A stretch of DNA of 64,000 bases from Klebsormidium nitens. Taxonomy: Eukaryota; Streptophyta; Klebsormidiophyceae; Klebsormidiales; Klebsormidiaceae. The position numbers and the translations under genes are program-made. The number at the start of each line of letters is the position of its first letter. The first letter of the stretch is position 1. Under the pieces are notes generated by a model that worked only from the letters and a program-made list of their open reading frames with translations, was not told where the DNA came from and ran no database searches. Location: assembly GCA_000708835.1 (NCBI GenBank), contig DF237227.1, positions 49,802-113,801 on the forward strand, read 5' to 3'. This document shows positions 59,801 through 64,000 of this stretch, in pieces.

Positions 59801-62800
59801 AGGAAGGAGAGTATCAGTGCCGCCGTGCTCTCGATCGAGTAGTAGCGCAGTGACTCGCGGACGCGCGACTCGTTGCGGGTGTCGATGCTGCGGGATTGAA
59901 CGAGGGCGGAATGCAGAAAAACCTGCAGAGAAGAACGGTTTGAGATTGGAGTACCCTGGTCTAATTGGAGCTTTCCAAGTTCTTGAATTCTCAATCACAG
60001 ACAGCAATTTGCGCCGAGATTGTCTCATTGAATGCTTAACGTCAACATTTAGCTGACACTATCGAACGGCCCGGAATGCATATGGAAGAAAGGCCGGCTG
60101 CGCAGGGCAGCGCAGATGGGTCACCCAGGAATGGGTAGGAGGCACAGCGCAGTAGCATTTACTTCGACAGTGGACTTTACAGCCTTCTGCATCCGAATCA
60201 GACGCTTCCACCGCAAATCCGACAAGCGTCTCAAACTCAACGACACAGGGAGACCGGAAGACCGAAGGGGAACCTGACAAGGAATTTGGGCAGGCAATGG
60301 AGATTCATGGTAACCGGACGCTTCCGGAAACGGCGCAGCCGGACGCTCACGTTGTGCGGCATGATGACTGCCCCTACAATCGCCACTGCTTGCTGGATGG
60401 CACTCGGAGCGACGTACGGAACAAGGAGGCCTGCGGGAGAAGAAAGCGACTCAAGGGCTCGACCGCAATTTCGCAGGACGGATGTGCTTCTGCAGTTCGG
60501 ATGCGTGTTTTGGATATCACGTCTGCCGCCGTTCCATGCGGTTTCGTCACGGTAGTGCTGGCCTCCTGCAACAAAGGCATCAAATCGTGTACTGCGGAGC
60601 TGTCCAGCCACGATTTTCTCGTCCGAAGCAAATGGATCTTTTTGTGAGCCCAATATTTTTGAGACTGGTAACACCACCATTAGTAGAGTGCGAGAAACCC
60701 TGAGGAAAAGCCAAGCCGATAAGTCAAGTGACTCATCAAATAGGAGAGGCATGGTGTAACTTTATCAATTTGTAATGAAGACCGGAGAGAAGTGGCCCGA
60801 AAGCAGTCTACCTCGTAAGGAGAGGCCTTACGTAGAATCAGTTGGCAGACCCGGATGAGATGGGAGAAACTAGATAGTGACCCCAGACGAGTGGGGCCGC
60901 AGAAGGGGGATCAGAGCAATAGAAACAACCAGTACGACCGGGGGCCACGAGCAATCATGGCGGAGTGGTGACTGTCCCACACATGCAAGCGCCTCGTCAA
61001 ACAGAGGCCGAACATATCCAGTCTTCCCCGATGGTTGCTTGTTGAGATCGGCTTCCTGAGTTGGACTCGTCACTACTAACCCTGTGAAAGCGGCTTCAAA
61101 GCAAAAGGCCGCTTCCAAAGAGGATTCACTTCCTGACTCCCTGAGCAAAGATGGTTCCGACTGGAGTGCTCCAGGTGCAACTTTCAAGCGATTGGGGTGC
61201 ACATCTGACAGAATCTATCAACAAGATTGCAAACATCAAACACGTCAGCAAATCTGCTCACCTTTGGCGATTGCGACGGGGTTCGGACGTGCCTCCACGA
61301 AGAGTCGCGCAAAGGCGATGGCCATAATGCCGATCAGGCAGCCCAGGAACGCCTCAAGCTTGCGCACGCCGATCTGTTCCAGGAAGAGAAACAGTGTGCT
61401 GCGAGAGGCCGAGGAACAAAGTTAGCTCTTCAACCTCAGGACGGCAAAGTGGCAAAATGTGATCGCAGCGCTTCAATTTCCAGCTTGCAAATTTTCCACG
61501 GCCAACGTTCAGGGCCCTCCGGCTCCATGAGAGATTGAGCGTTGTAAGCAGGTCACGTACAGGGACACGAGAGTATTGCAAAGTTACTAAAAGCGACCGA
61601 CTCTGTCTGCCTTTTGATATGCTACATGAAGATTTGTTGATCAAAGGTACTTGCAAGGTCGATTCTAGGCGTTGATGATAAAGAGTGTCATCAGCGGGCT
61701 ACAGGTGCGCACGAATGGTCATAAGCATGATCAAGTCAAATACATCTGATAAAGACATTTCTTAAGTCAAACTGGCTGTGATCCCTCGGTCCACTCCTCC
61801 AATCCCGAAACACCCAGCCCGTTGCATTTACACACCACCCAGACATCTCAGTATCGGTGGACTGTTCTCGAAAGTTCACTGTGTTTAACTCCTCCCTTCT
61901 TCATGTCCTCAAAGCTGGTCAAAAGTTGTCTCTTCTCACCTGTCTGCTGCCGTAACCAGCACTCCGACCCAAAGGGGAACACGGCCGTTGCTCAAAATCT
62001 GGATGGCGATCGCCGTCCCAATCACCTCTTGAATATCCGCCCCAACAATTGCAATCTCGGTCATTATCCACAGAATGATACGTGGAACAAAGGGATACTT
62101 CTCTCGACACAACTCGGCGAGGTGCTTCCCTGTTGCGACGCCTAAGCGAGCGGCTGTCAGCTGGATAATCTGCAGCAGCAGGAAAATGGATGTTTTGTTG
62201 GTCTGATGCACTTAGCGAGGAACTGTTGGCCAGCTTATGCATTGCCGACATGTTGATGAGGGATATTTATCAAGGTGAATATCTTTCAACAGACACGGGA
62301 GCAAGGCTAGACACATATTGAAGCAGTTTAACGGGGGCAATGAGCTCCTGCTGTCAGAACATAGGAACCTTCTGTTAAGAAGGAGAAATTAACGTATTCG
62401 AAAAGATGAATGTGAGACTTGCTCTCCTTTCATCAACAAACTGAGAAGCACCTAATAAGCCACTGCGTTTACAACTGTTGCCCAGAGAGCGTGCACACCA
62501 CTCTCGTTCTAATCAGGCAAGAGAATGAAACTTACATGAATGGCACTACGTTCAGGACTGTTGCCCAGAGAGCGTCCACACCACTCTCGTTTTGATCAGG
62601 CAAGAGCATGAAACTTACATGAATGGATTCAAAGAGCAGGTGAAGGCAATGATAATCCGCCAATGAATCAAAGACAGAACGGGGCGAGAGCACGTTCTTA
62701 CCAGTCCCATTAGTGTCGCCCAGAAGAGTACCCACAGCAGCTGGTATCCCGCCTGCGCGCCCGCCTGGAGATCGCTCTCTAGATTTCCTGGGTCCAAATA

Positions 62801-63019
62801 CGCTATGGACATCAGGAAGCCCGGGCCCGTAAACGCCCACAGCTTTCTCCAGCTGAAAGGGGGTGGTTCGCCGCTGACATTCGGCCCCCCTTCTTCGTCA
62901 GGAAGAGGCCCATAGCCGTCAACATTGATCTGCTGAGAGTGCTCATACGCGCGGTCAGTGGATTCGCTGGGGAGGGCGTCGCTGATGGCATCGCGATCTA
63001 AGCGATCTGTAACGGCCAT
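56839..63019 (-). CDS. NRAMP: NRAMP-family divalent metal transporter (NRAMP3/4-like)
   Basis: Eight exons: 63019-62702, 62169-61940, 61398-61262, 60430-60351, 59922-59652, 58998-58808, 57736-57620 and 57030-56839. They total 1536 nt (511 residues), a normal NRAMP size. The cytosolic N-terminus leads to [19 protein letters not shown] and the TM1 metal-site motif DPGN (76-79). Then come [49 protein letters not shown], the TM6 motif GAVIMPHN, the family signature [20 protein letters not shown], and [19 protein letters not shown]. Both metal-coordinating motifs are intact. NRAMPs move Fe2+/Mn2+ with protons; plant NRAMP3/4 sit on the vacuole membrane, and the N-terminal sequence resembles that group. 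EIN2 is ruled out by the missing long C-terminal domain. The frame is open upstream to 63298, so a longer N-terminus is possible. Introns 1, 5 and 6 hold repeats. Confidence 0.95.
57930..58808 (-). repeat. Tandem array of exon-6 donor/intron units in NRAMP intron 6 (period about 147 bp)
   Basis: In gene sense the donor GTGAGTATTCACACCGCTGA follows exon 6 at 58807. Related GTGAGTGTACACACCGCTGA units recur at about 58660, 58513, 58369, 58222 and 58075, with steps of 144-150 bp. Units share the GGACCAATAAGAAGGAGGCC stretch on the plus strand. The array accounts for most of this intron. Confidence 0.88.
58900..59300 (-). repeat. Three acceptor/exon-6-start units in NRAMP intron 5
   Basis: The real exon 6 starts at 58998. 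Two copies of its 5' half with acceptor, encoding variants of [18 protein letters not shown], lie at about 59050-59150 and 59205-59295, spaced about 150 bp. The first copy is nearly identical over the exon part; the second has a short deletion next to the acceptor. Confidence 0.9.
62474..62626 (-). repeat. Direct duplication in NRAMP intron 1
   Basis: About 70 bases (ACTGTTGCCCAGAGAGCGT onward to ACTTACATGAATGG on the plus strand) occur twice, 83 bp apart, with few differences. No exon edge is included in what I can see, so this may be an ordinary tandem duplication. Confidence 0.8.
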
Positions 63020-64000
63020 GATTGCGAGGTGTGGTTTCTTCCACCGGCTTGTACGCCAATGGTCACGGGTTGTTGTGCATGTTACTTCTTTTGACCAGCA
63101 CTTCTCACAAACAGCTCTTGGAGTACAATGCCGAGCTTGTGTACGACTGGCAGTTACTTGTTTACTTGAATGCTGATGCTTGCATCTCTCCTCTTGTACC
63201 GACAAATGTGGTCTTTGCTCCCGGAGGACGTGCTGTGCCTCTGCGTCCGGCTCCTTTCTTATAGGCACGCACCGCTGCTCGTCTTCGGTCAAATCCACTC
63301 ACAAAATGGATTCACCCTGGATCACTTCTCGATGGGGCGCTGAGGAATCCTTTCAAGCATGCCAACCAGCTGAAACTTGGGAGAGCTCCCAAAACGCGAC
63401 ATGCATTTCGTTCCCTCGTTCAGATCTGTTAAGACCAGGCTTCAGGAATTACTGCACCGGCAGTGGTCACGGTGGCAGGACCCATGCATCATTGCATGTA
63501 CAGCCAATGCCATGGCCCCAATTGAACTTGAAAGTTGAAAATTCCGGTGCTGATCGGGCTGCCACCAGGGTTTCCCACAGCCGGCAAGAGAACCTGGACC
63601 TGGCCGGCCGAGAAGGGACCCCGGCCGGTGCCGAAGGCACCCCGCCGGCTGGCTAGCCGGCTGAAAATGGGGGCAAATAGTGGGCTCAGCCGGCCGGTAG
63701 AGCCAAATCCTGACTACCGAGCCGACAGAACCGGGGGGCCGCCGGCAGCTGGCGGGCCGGGACAAAAGTCCGTGGGAAACCCTGGCTGCCACACAGTGCA
63801 CCGGGCGGCGGGGCGCGCCGGCCGCGGCAGCACAACGCGGCGCAACGCGGCAGGGCGGCTATAGCTGCTGAGCTCTGCATGAGTCACCACTGACTCACGA
63901 GTGATTGACGGCCGGGTTACACCCTCCGTACACGGTACGTACCTAATTGGGGCAGTTGGTCGAAAAAGAATGAACAATCTGAGGACACCACGCTCATCAG
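63020..64000. other. 5' flank of NRAMP with GC-rich inverted repeat
   Basis: Upstream of the NRAMP start, the frame is open to 63298 but without recognisable protein. The NRAMP promoter should lie here. A GC-rich stretch packed with CCGGC motifs lies between 63565 and 63785. No further gene is seen to the right edge. Confidence 0.5.
63565..63785. repeat. Inverted repeat bracketing a CCGGC-rich stretch
   Basis: CCAGGGTTTCCCAC at 63565-63578 recurs as its exact reverse complement at 63772-63785. The text between is about three-quarters G+C with many GCCGGC/CCGGCCGG palindromes, unlike its surroundings. It may be a small mobile element or a foldback. Confidence 0.55.

Noticed and set aside
56839-63019. 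EIN2 instead of NRAMP
   Set aside because: There is no long cytosolic C-terminal domain after the last membrane helix, and the DPGN and MPHN metal motifs are intact.

Overview
This is a nuclear, intron-rich fragment from the green plant lineage, most likely a streptophyte (charophyte) alga such as a Klebsormidium-like organism or an early land plant. The lineage call rests on a plant-type mitochondrial CcmE, a plant DUF506 protein, a plant-type SnoaL/NTF2-like protein, an NRAMP3/4-like metal transporter and a GAF-LOV hybrid histidine kinase. Species cannot be fixed from the sequence alone. Splice sites are almost all GT..AG. The complete gene models below were built by joining exons by hand, and each sums to a multiple of three, which is an internal check on the boundaries.

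Layout. 22-3510 (-): 5' part of a conserved protein of unknown function, running off the left edge. 3511-7227: no confident gene; holds a TA-flanked inverted-repeat element (5612-5797) and weak coding-like scraps. 7228-20202 (+): a 19-exon, 1219-residue GAF / LOV-like PAS / histidine kinase / pseudo-receiver / receiver protein. 20203-22438: intergenic, with a 0.7-kb element bounded by long inverted repeats. 22439-25512 (-): mitochondrial haem chaperone CcmE. 26538-29492 (+): SnoaL-like protein, transcribed divergently from CcmE. 29493-32290: no gene seen. 32291-35208 (+): DUF506 (PDDEXK-like) protein. 35209-39746: no convincing gene. 39747-49685 (+): TSR1, a 12-exon 40S-subunit biogenesis factor. 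49686-52595: no gene seen. 52596-54983 (+): unrecognised 470-residue protein. 56839-63019 (-): 8-exon NRAMP transporter. 63020-64000: 5' flank with a GC-rich inverted repeat.

The genes do not form a pathway: light or redox signalling, cytochrome c maturation, ribosome assembly and metal transport sit side by side.

The most striking feature is structural. In five of the seven genes, introns contain tandem, decayed copies of the adjoining exon edge. Acceptor-plus-exon-start units lie upstream of the real exon, and exon-end-plus-donor units lie downstream of it. Spacing is about 75-185 bp, often near 150 bp. At least seventeen exon edges show this (HK, TSR1, CcmE, NRAMP and the left-edge gene). 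I know of no standard feature class that describes it, and it is the best candidate here for something undescribed: introns that grow by repeated copying of their own splice junction.
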